64,000 bases of DNA, taken from contig CM044318.1 in assembly GCA_024291935.2 (NCBI GenBank), positions 83,152,001 to 83,216,000 of the forward strand. The letters run 5' to 3'. Under the pieces are notes generated by a model. That model saw only the letters and a program-made list of their open reading frames with translations, had not been told where the DNA came from and ran no database searches. The stretch's first letter is position 1. Each line of letters starts with the position of its first letter. The DNA comes from Okapia johnstoni. Its lineage: Eukaryota > Chordata > Mammalia > Artiodactyla > Giraffidae. The position numbers and the translations under genes were made by a program. Of this stretch, positions 44,400 to 55,806 are shown one piece after another.

Positions 44400-45860
44400 A
44401 AAATGTTCCCTTTATCTTTTGGTTAGTCTTTTCACGGAATACCATTTCCCATTCTTTTACTTTCAACCTTTCTCTGTTCTAATATTAAGGTGTGTGTCTT
44501 ATACACAACATAGAGCTGGTTTTTTATTTTATCCAGTCTAAAAATCCTTTTAATTTACTAGTTAGTTCATTTATATATAATACACTTGAGTAACATTGGG
44601 TTTATATCAACTGTTTTTCCATTAATTTTGTTTTGCTCATCTATATTATGCTTTTTTCTGCCTTCTTTGTACTAATCAAAGTTTTCTTTTCATCGTCCCA
44701 TTTTTCTCTCTTGTGTGTTATTATTGTCATGCATTTCAAGTCTACATATATCTTAAACTTCGTAGAGCATCGCTGTTACTGTTTTGTGTAGTTGGCTTTC
44801 ATTCGACACGTATTACACTTATCGTTGTTTTTCCATCTTTCCTTTAATTTTATGCTTCTCTATAGAATTATTTTCCTTCAGTGCAGAGAAATCATATAAC
44901 ATTTCTTTTGGTATAAGTCTGATGCAGGTTTTATTTTATGAAGGTTGTTGGTTTCATCTTTGTTTTTGAAGGATGTTTTCATTTAATATACAATTCTAGA
45001 TTGACAGCTATTTTCTCCTTCTAGGTGTTATTTTCTCTTTTGGTTTCCATCATTTCTGGTGAGAAGTCAGCTTTCAGACTTACTGCTACATCTTTGAAGC
45101 TAATGGTGTCTTTAAAAACTTTTTTCTAGCTATGTTTGCAACTTTTCTCTTCTCTTCTGTGGTTATTAGCAGTTTTACTATGGATTGCATAGGAATGGTT
45201 TGCTTTTTATCTACCGTATGTTGGATTCTGAGAGCTTCTTGAATTTTGGATTGTTGCCTGTATTAGTTTCAACAAATTCGTGGCCATTCTCTCTTCTAAT
45301 GTTGCATTTGTCACATCGTACCTGTCATTTTCTTCTGTAACTTCAATCACATGTATCTTAGCTCTCTTCAATATGTCCTACATCTCTCTAGCACGCATTT
45401 CTGTGTTTTCTGTCTCTTCTGTTTATTTTCCTGTTGATTGTCTTCCATTTCACTGATTCTGTTTATAACACTGTCTAATCTCAATTTTACCCATATAATG
45501 AATTCTATATTTTAGATATTGTATTTTCATTTCAGTGTTTTCATATTTTTTTTATACATTCATTTTTCTACAAGAAATTTTTTTATCTTGCCTTCTGTTT
45601 TCTCCATCTCTCTATTTTCCGTATTTCCAGTTTTCTGTGTTTTCCATCTTTTCTGTTTTACAGTATAATGCTATAATGCTTGTATTTATTTTGATATTCG
45701 TGGGACAGGATGTAACTACTTACTACAATATCTTGATCACCTGTGGATCTGTTTTTGTTGTCTTCTTTCTTCTTTGATTTGGCCACATGGTCAGGTATTT
45801 TGCTGTGTTTAGTAACTTGTTTGAATATGGGACTGTGAATATATATAACTGTCAAAGCTC
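44400..45860. repeat. Old L1-like relic
   Basis: A T-rich stretch follows the order of an old mammalian L1 family: TTTTATCCAGTCTAAAAATC, TCATGCATTTCAAGTCTACA, AGTGCAGAGAAATCATATAA, CAATTCTAGATTGACAGC, GGTGAGAAGTCAGCTTTCAG, AGCAGTTTTACTATGGATTG, CTTCTTGAATTTTGGATTGT, AATTCGTGGCCATTCTCTCT and CTTGATCACCTGTGGATCTG. Matches are from memory and the limits are rough. Confidence 0.55.
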
Positions 45861-47230
45861 CAGGTGATGGGATCTTCTTCTAGAGAGGACTGATCTCTTC
45901 TAGGCAGAGAAAGTGGGACTAAACCCTTAGGCTACAGAGACTGTGTGTAGCCTTTGTAAGCCTCAGTCTTATGCGGCTTTCCTTTGGTTTTCCAGGGCTT
46001 TCAATTGAGAGTCTGCTGTGTTATCTGGGCCCTTCTCCCTGGCATTTTTCAAACTGAGTTCTTTATCTCTGGAGACTGATAAAAACTCTACTTTGCTTTA
46101 CAGATGATTTCAGTTTGGTTTTCAGTCCCCTGCCCCATTGAGCCTTAGGAATTGGCAGATACACTGGGGCAGAGGGGGTGGTGGAGAATGGCTGAGTATA
46201 TGCTATAAATTTCCCCAGATATTTGCACCAGTCTGCCAAACAGTGCTTAATTTTACCAGCAGGCAGAAGTTACTGACTTCATAAGTGTCATTGTTGGGTA
46301 CTGTTTATACAAGCCCCTCTTTGAAAGCCTTTTGCAAAACAGATACACTAGGTTGCAATTTCCCATTTTAGACAGACTTTGTCTCCTTACAATGGAACTC
46401 ATTTAAATATAAGATTACCTCTAGGGTAATTAATTATCACTTAGTTTACAAAATTTTCCATTGTACACAAGTTTTCAGGTATGGTATACTTTTAATTAGG
46501 CAGAAAACTAGTCTATATTAATAAAACATCTGTGTTGCAGCATTTTAAAATGCAAATGTATTGGTTTTTAGTAACACGGCAGCTTGAAGTATCTGCTAAT
46601 AAATTATTTATAGATGAAACTTATTTACAATTAGCAACATGTATTTGCATGCATGGAACCAATGTGCCACTTCTTTATTATCCATTTATTGAATATTTTC
46701 TACCTTTTGAATGTTTTCCCAGAACCGCCAATTCTATGATACAAGAATATGGTTCAATGATAATATATAGTATCATTACTCTGAAATCAAGTAATTTTGC
46801 ATTTATTCTTATAGTGTCATTTTCGAATGGTTCTGAAATCACATTCAACTTAGTTGTCTTTGTGATCGTCTATTATGTGACATTATGGGTTTGAGACACA
46901 CGGGTGGGATATACACTGAAATGTTAATAATGGGATCTCTGTGGGGCAACATTAAAGCTGGATTTCTCCCTTCTTCCTTCCTCTCTCTCCTCCTTCCCCT
47001 TTCTCTGCTTCCCTCCCTTTTTGTTACATTTCTCTGGTTTTCAAACTTGTAGAATGTGTTATGTCACAAGATAAAGGGCAATAAATAGAGTGATTGAAAA
47101 TCAGCTTCTTCAGCATGGAGGCAGATCTTCCTAGCTGAGTGGTCCAGATTATACCCTCACTGCCAAGTCCTCTCCCATGTTCCATGGACGCTGAGGACGT
47201 TCTGTCACATTCTAAGTTGCTAGCCAAGCC

Positions 47231-47632
47231 GCACCTTTAATGTCTGCAGACGCGGGGGCAGAAAGCGGCCGTGTGCCCTGCACCTGCCCACATGTCCGTG
47301 TGTTCCTTTGCACCTTTAATGTCTGCAGACGTGGGGGCAGAAAGCGGCCGTGTGCCCCGCGCCTGCCCCACATGTCCGTGTGTTCCTTTGCACCTTTAAT
47401 GTCTGCAGACGCGGGGGCAGAAAGCGGCCGTGTGCCCCGCGCCTTCCCCACATGTCCGTGTGTTCCTTTGCACCTTTAATGTCTGCAGACGCGGGGGTAG
47501 AAAGCGGCCGTGTGCCCCGCGCCTGCCCCACATGTCCGTGTGTTCCTTTGCACCTTTAATGTCTGCAGACGCGGGGGCAGAAAGCGGCCATGTGCCCTGC
47601 GCCTGCCCACATGTCCGTGTGTTCCTTTGCAG
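47231..47632 (+). repeat. DOCK1: 80-bp minisatellite (5 units) forming the exon 13 acceptor
   Basis: Five head-to-tail units of 79, 80, 80, 80 and 79 bp start at 47231, 47310, 47390, 47470 and 47550. Each unit reads GCACCTTTAATGTCTGCAGA, a GC-rich middle with GGGGGCAGAAAGCGGCC, and CACATGTCCGTGTGTTCCTT. They are about 97% identical by eye. The fifth unit ends TGTTCCTTTGCAG and the AG is the splice acceptor of exon 13. In the inner units the same tract reads TGTTCCTTTGCACC, and each unit also holds CTTTAATGTCTGCAG, an acceptor-like string. Confidence 0.95.
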
Positions 47633-47741
47633 GCTCTATGAGAGCAAAGGAGAGGCCGATTTCGTGGAGTCCCTGGTGCAGCTCTTCCGGTCCATCTGCG
47701 ATATGATGAGCAGCGTGTCGGACCAGACCGTCCGGGTGAAG
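47633..47741 (+). CDS. DOCK1: DOCK1 window exon 13
   Basis: This 109-nt exon starts right after the last unit of an 80-bp minisatellite (acceptor GTTCCTTTGCAG) and ends before GTAGGC. It completes the glutamine from exon 12 and encodes 36 residues: LYESKGEADFVESLVQLFRS followed by ICDMMSSVSDQTVRVK, ending on a codon boundary. It belongs to the armadillo-like region. Codon use is GC-rich (GTG, CTG, CGG, GAC). The next coding exon, expected to begin with a GAALKYLP-like sequence in DOCK1, is not present in the remaining 16 kb. Confidence 0.95.
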
Positions 47742-47964
47742 GTAGGCCCTCAGTTGCGCAGCGCCGAGCGTGCAGGCCGTTCTTAGACGCAGGGCTCCCC
47801 GTGGGCCCACAAAAGCAGGGACTGCGCGTCCTACTGAATCTGGACTTGAGCAGAAGGCCCAGGAGTGGCTCTGCCATGACCGTGGTGCCTGTAATGGGAT
47901 TTTCTTTGTTTCCTCTGTAGCTGCTCTTGAATTTTGCTAAGATTGCTCTTGTTCTTTTGTTTTT

Positions 47965-48103
47965 CTTTAATTAAATTTAATTGTTAAAATTTGGCTGCGC
48001 CGCTCAGCATGTGGGATCTTAGCTCCCCAACCAGGGGTTGAATGCGTGCCCCCTGCGGTGGAAGCGTGGAGTCTTACCCGCTGGACCGCCAGGGAGGGCC
48101 CTC
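47965..48103 (-). repeat. CHR-type SINE (antisense)
   Basis: The plus strand reads CAGCATGTGGGATCTTAGCT, CCAACCAGGGGTTGAATGCG and GCTGGACCGCCAGGGAGGGC. The preceding TTAATTAAATTTAATTG is the reversed A-rich tail. Confidence 0.85.
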
Positions 48104-49013
48104 CCGCTGCTCTTTGTTTCTCGGTGGGGAGAGGGTCTCAAAAGTTTCCTGCATGGAAGGGTGGGGAAGGGGATGAGAACAATGTTTTTGTGTCCGTTGT
48201 CAGGGCATCTCAGGATCTGAGCAGGAGTGGGAGGCTGGGGCTGTAGGTGCCCCTCCCGCCAGACCTCAGGCGAAGCTGTGCCCATAGTGATACATCTTCG
48301 TCCTCCAGCGAGTCAGGATCCAGCTTTCCCACCGTCCTGCTCTTCTCGTCACCTCATTATCTGCTCTTGCCCTGTGGTCCTTTGGGATAAAGCTGCCTTT
48401 ATTCCAAAGGTGGGGTCTGGGTGGTCTTCAGGACACGCTAGGGGTAGAGGTTTCAGGTGGCAGGGCATGGGGGGAAGCCCACAGATCACCCCAGAGCCCT
48501 CACACTCGCTAGCATCCCCCTTTCTGGAAGTTTCCATGTGGCTGACTTACTGCAGAAGAAGCCACGTAGTCTGCGTGTGCTGCCCGTGCCAATCCTTTCC
48601 GAGGACAAGACTCTTCCAAACAATCAATTCGTAGCTTTCATTCCACGGCTCCCTGTAGCCTGCTGTGTTCTCCCTTTCCTCTTGGAATGTTCTTTTAATG
48701 TGTCATTTCAAAAAGCATCTTTATGGCTATTGTCTTAAAACTGTTATGGGAAAGCGATTTCCCAGCTTTTAAGTCTCGAGCAAAGACGTCCGTGCGCTCA
48801 GGTGTGTGTCACGCTGGTGTGACCGGGGAGCCAGCGTCACTCAGTGTGAAGCGCCATCACGATCCCTCCATCTCAGAGGTGATGCTGCTGTCTGCAGGCG
48901 CTGTGGTCCCTCAGTATCACTTCTGTCTTGATGTAGAGCTGGTGGTCCACAGAGAAAGCTGGGTGGTGCCTATTCTCAAGTTGTGGCTTAATTATTTTGG
49001 CAACTTACTGCCT

Positions 49014-49222
49014 GAAAGTGAAAGTCGCTCAGTTGTGTCTGACGTTTTGGCGACCCCATGGACAGTAGCCCACCAGGCTCCTCTGTCCATGGAATTCTCC
49101 AGGCAAGAATACTGGAGTGGGTGGCCATGCCCTTCTTCACAGAATCTTCCCAACCCAGGGATTGAACCTGGGTCTCCTACATTGCGGACAGATTCTTTAC
49201 CATCTGAGCCACCAGGGAAGTC
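49014..49222 (-). mobile_element. Bov-tA SINE with 13-bp target duplication (antisense)
   Basis: A full antisense Bov-tA (GAAAGTGAAAGTCGCTCAGT ... CTGAGCCACCAGGGAAGTC) is flanked by perfect copies of CAACTTACTGCCT at 49001-49013 and 49223-49235. The intact duplication suggests a fairly young insertion. Confidence 0.95.
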
Positions 49223-50799
49223 CAACTTACTGCCTAAAGCTGCCTTATTGATCTGAGGTTAAAATTAACAGTGTGTTTGGTACATTTACTCCTAAATCCT
49301 GTGGCATTTTGGAAAAAACAGAGGCTGGGAGTCTAAGAATAGATACAAATGACAGGAAGTTTTGAGCCCAGAAATTCTTTTAGATTTCTAAATATACTGT
49401 TAGATTATTAACTTTGACTGGGCTTGACTTGTGTCTGCCCACCTCCCTGGATGTCAAGACATTTAGTAACTGTAGACTTGGAAGTCCTTCCTTTGGTGGG
49501 TGTTTTATTATAAGACACAGTGAATTCAGTGACGTTTGTGTGTTGATGCAAACCTTGCATCTGCAAGACAGATGACTGAGTGTCATGTGAAATGTTGCCA
49601 CCCTTCTGCTAATTTTGTATTTTGTTCTTTCACAATAGGAAATAGAAGCTTTCTCAGCTTCTCAAAGTTAAGGATTCCCATCATGGGATCCTGTTTTCCT
49701 GTAGTTTTAACTTTCTAAGTTTTGCTCTGTGGAAATGGAAATACAATTGTGAGTCATCTTATGTAGAGGAATTATGAAAAAAGACTTTCTTGGGGGTTAA
49801 ACTTTGTTTCCCGGGGTGGCTCTGGTTGGCTGTTTTGATCTTGGAGGTGATCTGCAGGCACCCATTTGTGAGGAGGTCAGCATGGTCCATGCCTTCCTGG
49901 TGTCGTTCAGGGTGACTTGATGTGACCGCTCTGAGCACCCTGCTGTCACCTTCTCAGAACTGAAGCCACCGCTGACACCCACCTTCTGGATTCAGGTTAG
50001 CGTTTACATCTCAGTAAAGGGAGAGGCAAGAGAAGATTCAGATCATAATAACTTCAGGAAACACACAGAATCCGTGTGGCAGTTTCAACATATATTTAGT
50101 CTAGAACCTTCTGTCTGCACATCAGATTGGCCCTTTCACCTGCCCACAGCCATCCCCAGACTTCCTCAGCAGGTGCTTCGGGGAGCCCTCTTGGCCATCA
50201 CACCTCCCCGTGTGCTCCTCCCCGTGAGCCGATCCTTGTACCTGTGACCAGTGTCTTCTGCTTCTGTTCTCTGCTCTACCCCCACGCGGCCACTGTCTGC
50301 CTCTCCTCCAGGTATGACCCAATGACCCTTCACCTGTGGCCTCTCCAAGCCAGACGTGGTCATTGCTTTCTCTTCCTTTGCTCACCACGATCGTGACTAC
50401 CCTGAACCACTGGGTGTTAGGTGCTCAGTTACTCTGGATGACATTATGGCAGCCCCTCTCCGTACCCCCTACTCCCTCAGTGCTGTACCTGACCATCTTG
50501 TTCCCTGACTGTATTTCAGCGTTTCCCTGAAACTCACATCTGCCGCTGGCCTTTTTCTCAGGAAGTTGTGATGTTCTCCAGCTGCCTGGAGAAATGGGTC
50601 AGATTCCAGTTTCTGCTGTTGAGAAACCTTCACAGTCAATCCAGTCAACTCTCCTAGCCTTTGGATCTTAGAGATGCAAGTAGAGCATCCCTCTGGATGC
50701 CCAGAAGCCCCTGGAAGGATGGATTCCAACAGTGGCCAGAAAGAAGCATGAACCCCAAGGGTCAGAGCAGCCACAGCTGATGTTCACTGATCACTTGCT

Positions 50800-51010
50800 A
50801 TTCAGAGTGCTTTCTTATCTTTATCATCTTGTGTGATCCTTAAGAGTAACCGTATTCCATGGGTACGGTCATGGAATTTAGATGAAGCCTCCTAGAGCTA
50901 TTAATGAACTTGCCCAAAGTCATGGGACTGGGTGTAGGGATGACGGAGGCCCAGATTGCCTAGTTCCAGAGCCAGATTCCATTCCTCTAGAGAGTGTCTG
51001 TCCCTGGGCA
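50800..51010. repeat. MIR-like fragment
   Basis: ATCATCTTGTGTGATCCTTA, GAACTTGCCCAAAGTCATGG and AGTTCCAGAGCCAGATTCCA are in MIR order. Decayed. Confidence 0.55.
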
Positions 51011-51151
51011 CCAGTGATCCCATGGATCAGAAACAGGACCCGTGACGGACCGTCCACATCGACAGACAGCAGGTCTGGATCAGATCCTCTAGGGCTGTGA
51101 AGGCATTAGCTTCATTCCCCATGGAGCTTTTCATTGAAATGGATGTGTCCT

Positions 51152-51430
51152 ATTTTTTTTTTTTTTTTGAGTAAAGCAAATAAAAAACTTTGACACTGTG
51201 CCCAGAAGTCAGGTTTGTCTGAAGAAGGCCGTTCAGTGGGGCTGGTCTTGAGGTTTCTTGGAGGTTGGGGTCGCAGTGATGGCCTCCTCCTTCATGTTGA
51301 TTGCAGGGGCTTCTGTTTCTTTACCACTCATGGGTCTCAGCGCTAGATTTGGGGCGTTTGGGGTGTAGCCATCAGGATTAACACAAGCACTGACATTTTA
51401 ACTCCAGTCCACAAATCTTACAGCTCTGTG
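51152..51430 (-). pseudogene. Possible retroposed fragment with poly-A, source unknown
   Basis: A run of 17 T at about 51152-51168 reads on the minus strand as a poly-A tail, preceded by TGTCAAAGTTTTTTATTTGC. Upstream of it, minus-strand codons run open for about 56 residues to a stop (including CVNPDGYTPNAPNLALRP and TPTSKKPQDQPH). No AATAAA signal is present on that strand, and I do not recognise the protein or an uncharacterised SINE. It may be a 5'-truncated processed copy of an mRNA end or just an A-rich repeat tail. Confidence 0.3.
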
Positions 51431-52340
51431 GAATTATCCTAGGAAAGACTACCCTGCAAACTGGCCACAGTCTGCCTAGAGAATTCTAGAACCTTCTATT
51501 GAGGGTGACAGTGACCCTCATCCACAGTAAAAAATGCATTGCTGTGTATGTGGTGTGTGTGTGAAGCTGAAAAGTCTTCCATGAGGCAGTTCTTACCCCT
51601 TATCCCATGTGATGTATTCTGGCATTTTCTATTCTATTCTGGTATCCTTTAGTCTATTCTGAACTAATGTATTTCACTAAAAAAAATTGCTGGTTGACAG
51701 GCGCTAAATTTATTTCCTAAAGAGCAAGTGTATCTCAACCCACATTTGAAAAACACTGTTCTTCACCATTCTTTCTATTTCTTCCGCCGTCTCTCCTGTT
51801 TGGTTTAGTGTGAAATATTATTAGTTTTCTGTGTGTCTTCTATCGTCAGGTCAAGGCACAGGTTCCTGGTGCTCAGTGAATTTCCCTCCCAGCATGTAGT
51901 CTGGACTGGGGTGAGGATGGATTGAATTTGAGGCCCCTGAGCTGAGCTGGGCACACAGACACGTGAGACTTTGCCTTCCTTCCAAGGGGTTGTTCCTGGG
52001 GTACCAGCTTCCTCGTCTCTTGCCTTTCTCACTACTGGTGGTCCCACGTCTGCCTGGCCTTCTCTAGAAGGAAGTGTGTTGGACATAAGCTGTACTGTCA
52101 CAGTAGTAAATGCAGTTGTGGGATGATCTTTGCCCTCATTTCCTTAAAAATTAATATCTGGACTTGAACTACACATACTTATCTTCTATTTTATCTAAAA
52201 TTTTTCCTTATCAGGAGTTTTGGCTGCTTTATGTCCATTTCTAAACTAACATCTGGGGTTCATAACTGCTTCTCACAAATTTGTAAGTTTCCAATATTTT
52301 TGTCCTCTGAAAAACTCTCTGAATGTCTTAGATCATGATT

Positions 52341-52558
52341 GTGCTTGCTCAGTTGTGTCAGACTCCTTGTGACCCCATGGACTGTAGCCTGCCAGGCTCT
52401 TCTGTCCATGGAATTTTCCAGGCAAGAATACTGGAGGGGGTTGACATTTCCTCCTCCAGGGGATCTTCCAGACCCAGGGATTGAACCCACGTTTCTTGAG
52501 TCTCCTGCATTGGCAGATGCATTGGCTCTTTACCACTAGAGTCATCTGGGAAGTCCAG
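52341..52558 (-). repeat. Bov-tA SINE (antisense)
   Basis: The plus strand reads GCTTGCTCAGTTGTGTCAGA, GCAAGAATACTGGAGGGGGT and CCACTAGAGTCATCTGGGAA. Confidence 0.92.
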
Positions 52559-53099
52559 GAATGATGACAAACAAATAATACTATTTCCTTGCAGATGAGA
52601 AACTCAGGTTTCACAGGTAGCTGCTGACCTGTTCAGGGCCTCTGCTCTAGTAATAGCAGCTCCCCCTTGGCCTCTATTTCCCGAACCCCTCTGTCTTCCA
52701 CTTCATGTGCTGAATTCAAGATTTCTATAAGGATGTGAAGTCTTACCAGTTCCCCTATACAAATCAGGGATTTGTTGTGTCCTTGAGCTCAGTATAAATG
52801 TAAAATGTGATCTTCTTAGAAAAGTGGAAAATGCCAAAAAGTCAATTAAGAAAAATAAGACTCACTTGTCTTCTCACTGCCCGTAAATTACAGTGTTAGC
52901 ATGTTTTTCTTGTTAATTGTGGGCTTTTCCTCCTTACTTAGTATCATCATATGTCTATGATGATGTATGAGATTACATATATGATATATGTGTACAGATA
53001 TTTACATATACTGTGAATGTTTATATATACATGCTTTTACAACTTGCCTTTTATCCACATACATTTACATATATCCTTTAGTATTTCTGAAGAACATCT

Positions 53100-53400
53100 A
53101 TTCATTTATTGATTAAATTGGAGGATAATTGCTTTACAATGTTGTGTGAGTCTCCATCGCACAGCAATAGGAAGGAGCCATAAGTATACATATCTCCCCT
53201 CCCTCTGGGAGCCTCCCCAGCCTCCTGCTCTGGGTCATCACAGAGCATGGAGCTGAGTGAGCTTCCTGTGCTATACTGAAGCTTCCCACTAGCAAGCTAT
53301 TTTATACATGGTCATGTATATATGCCAATTTGCAACTCTCTCAATTTGTCACATCTTCCCTTTCCCCCACTGTGCCCGCCATGAAGAACATCTTTTTTAA
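53100..53400 (-). repeat. L1 3' end (antisense)
   Basis: AAATTGGAGGATAATTGCTT, ACAATGTTGTGTGAGTCTCC, ATACATATCTCCCCTCCCTC and AACTCTCTCAATTTGTCACA are the reverse of a ruminant L1 terminus, older than the copy at 34556. Confidence 0.8.
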
Positions 53401-53954
53401 GGTTATATTACTTCATGGTTGTATCACAGGTTATTCTACTTGTTTTCTGCTATAGTTGGGCACTTAGACTGTTTCTAGCTTTCCTTTCCATTAACAGTGC
53501 CTCGGTAACCTCCCTGGCAGGCCCTTTCTCTATGGCAAAGAGCTTGTTCTGTCTGGTTAGCTGGGCCCATCCAGATTTCCAAATGCCCTCAAGTTCTATG
53601 AAGTCGGGAGCAGAGCTGTCAGAACTCGCTGCCCACCCGGTGAATCTCTGCCTTTCTCACCTGGGCAGTTGTGTTCCATGTGATTGCCTGCCCTTCGCGC
53701 TAGAACCCTGGTTCTGTCTGGGATTCCACTCCTCCTCTGCTTTGTGAGACTGAGGGACTGGACTGCAGTGTTGGTTGTCCCGGGAGCTATTTGATCCTAA
53801 GGAGTCACCTGCTTTCGTAACCTTGGTGTCTCGGTGCAGGATTGGTGGCCGAATCAGGTAAGGAGATGAGAGTTTTGCTGAGTCCAGTTCCATTAGCTCA
53901 GATGATTCTGGGCCCCAAGGAAGCCAGCCAGTGGGATATGGGAACCGTCATAAT

Positions 53955-54490
53955 TGTTGTTCAGTCACTAATTTGTGTCTGAGTCTTTGTGACCTCATGG
54001 ACTACAGGACGCTGGGCTTCTCTGTGCTTCACTATCTCCTCGAGTTTGCTCAGATTTATGTTCATTGAGTCAGTGATGCTATCTAACCATCTCACCTTCT
54101 ACCACCCCCTTCTCCTTTTGCCTTCAGTCTTTCCCAGCGTCAGGGTCTTGTCTAATGAGTTGGCTCTTTGCATCAGGTAACCAAAGTATTGAAGCTTCAG
54201 CTTCAGCATCAGTTCTTCCAATGAATATTCAGGGTTGATTTCCTTTGGGATTAACTGGTTGGATCTCCTTGCTGTGTAAGGGACTCTCAGGAGTCTTCTC
54301 CAGCACCACAATTTGAAAGCATCAATTCTTTGGCACTCAGCTTTCTTCATAGTCCAACTCTCGCATCCATACATGACTACTGGAAAGACCATAGCTTTTA
54401 CTATATGGACCTTTGTTGGCAAAGTGATGTCTCTGCTTTTTAATATGCTGTCTAGATTTGTCATAGCTTTCCTTCCAAGGGGCAACCATC
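53955..54490 (-). repeat. BovB LINE 3' fragment (antisense)
   Basis: The plus strand starts TAATTGTTGTTCAGTCACTA and runs through GTCTTTCCCAGCGTCAGGGT to CATAGCTTTCCTTCCAAGGG. On the minus strand 128 codons stay open, with reverse-transcriptase C-terminal motifs ([37 protein letters not shown]). It is an inactive fragment. Confidence 0.93.
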
Positions 54491-54749
54491 AGAGATAAGG
54501 ATGTATTCTAAATAAATGAGCATCAGAGCCACGCTGACCCTGGGACCATAGCTGTCTGGGCCCCAGAGGGGCTAGAGCTGCTCAACTCCCATTGTGTGTA
54601 CACACATCACCAGGAGGTCTTGTGAAAATGCAGATTCACTTTCAGTCCTTCCCGGGAGGGCTGCTGGTGTTGATCCCTGGCCATTCTTGAAGGTGGGCGT
54701 GGCCAGGACTCACGTGCAGAGGACCATCCTGGCTGCCCTGCAGTAGAGT

Positions 54750-54766
54750 GGGGGGGTGGGGGGGGG
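54750..54766 (+). other. G-run, G-quadruplex candidate
   Basis: Seven G, one T, nine G (ending 54766). On the transcribed RNA strand this can form a four-stranded G structure. It is also a likely length-variable and error-prone spot. Confidence 0.6.
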
Positions 54767-55654
54767 AGTCTGGGCAGATGCTGATAGTCTCCTGCAGGCT
54801 GTCTTCACTGGGTACCAGCCCTCTGCTGCCCGATGTTCTAGATTACTAAGTCATGGGACCCGTGCATGAGAGTTTTCAGAATTACAACCCAGATAAAGTT
54901 CACTTTACCCCCTTTTATCATTATTTCATGATCTCCTTTTTGGTTGACTTTCTACCCAAGTTATGGTGCACATGTGTGAGCGTTTTTTATATCAGTTGTT
55001 ACAACATAGGTACAGTTTGCTTTACTCCATTTTTTATCATTGTATCACGAGGGCCTTTCCATATTAATGAGTAGTTATAATCATAATGGCTCTATATTAG
55101 CTCGGAACACATGCCTGAATTGATGTGCGTCCGTTTGCTTAATCAAATGATTTTTCATCGTCCTAATTTTTCTATTGTTGAATACTGGGATTTTTGCTTT
55201 TAGCATTTTAAGCCTGTAGTAAATGATTTCATTGAGAAGTAGTTGGTGGCATTGATCTTTCCTTTAATTTTGTGATGAATTTCCTCCGTGTTGGTTACTA
55301 CGTGTTCCTACCTCTGTCGGAGGACCAGCCTTTGATTTGAGATTGCAGAATTCCAGGCCCTTCCCAGCCACCTATCCTGTCCCCTGGGTGATGCTCACTG
55401 GTGGAAAAGTGCTCCTTTTTAGTTCTTGGCTTCAGTGCTCAGGCCCTTGAAGTGATTGCCTTCTCCTTGCCCTTGCCCTTGGCTTTCAGGGGTCTCTCCC
55501 CTAGTTCCCCTCATCTGCACTCTCTGCCTCCTGTGCGTCCTCCTGCCATCAGACCAGACACAACCCCACCCTCTTCTCCTTCCACCATTGCAGTCAGGGT
55601 TTACTCAGTGCTCTGTGAAACTGAGCAGGTCTCATGGATGGCTTTATGTGTAGC

Positions 55655-55806
55655 GCATCTAATTTATTTACTCATTTGTTTCAAAAATTCATTTACTCAT
55701 ATGTTCGTTCTATGTGCCAAGCACTGGGCACACAGCATATATGACACAGATGTGGGCTCTGTCCTCATGGTGATTACATTTAAGTCAGTGAGACAGATAT
55801 AAATTA
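55655..55806 (+). repeat. L2-like fragment
   Basis: TTCATTTACTCATATGTTCG, TATGTGCCAAGCACTGGGCA, TGTCCTCATGGTGATTACAT and AAGTCAGTGAGACAGATATA follow the L2 3' end. Confidence 0.65.

Larger units (their letters stand above)
39311..47632 (+). other. DOCK1: Intron 12-13 (8,322 bp)
   Basis: The intron contains a CCTT-rich tract just after exon 12 (39360-39425), Bov-tA (40874-41070), antisense Bov-tA (42085-42284), an old L1-like relic (about 44400-45860), AT-rich unassigned sequence (46370-46900) and the 80-bp minisatellite that forms the 3' splice site (47231-47632). An open frame of 178 codons on the minus strand at 40278-40814 has no recognisable domain. Confidence 0.75.

Noticed and set aside
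47231..47632. Regularly spaced repeats considered as a CRISPR array
   Set aside because: The units are contiguous, with no unique spacers between constant repeats, and the surroundings are a vertebrate gene. It is a minisatellite.
47212..47877. Several overlapping open frames with repeated Cys/Arg-rich peptides across the minisatellite
   Set aside because: The 80-bp unit has few stops in any frame, so long frames arise on both strands. The peptides are translations of the array and not a repeat protein.
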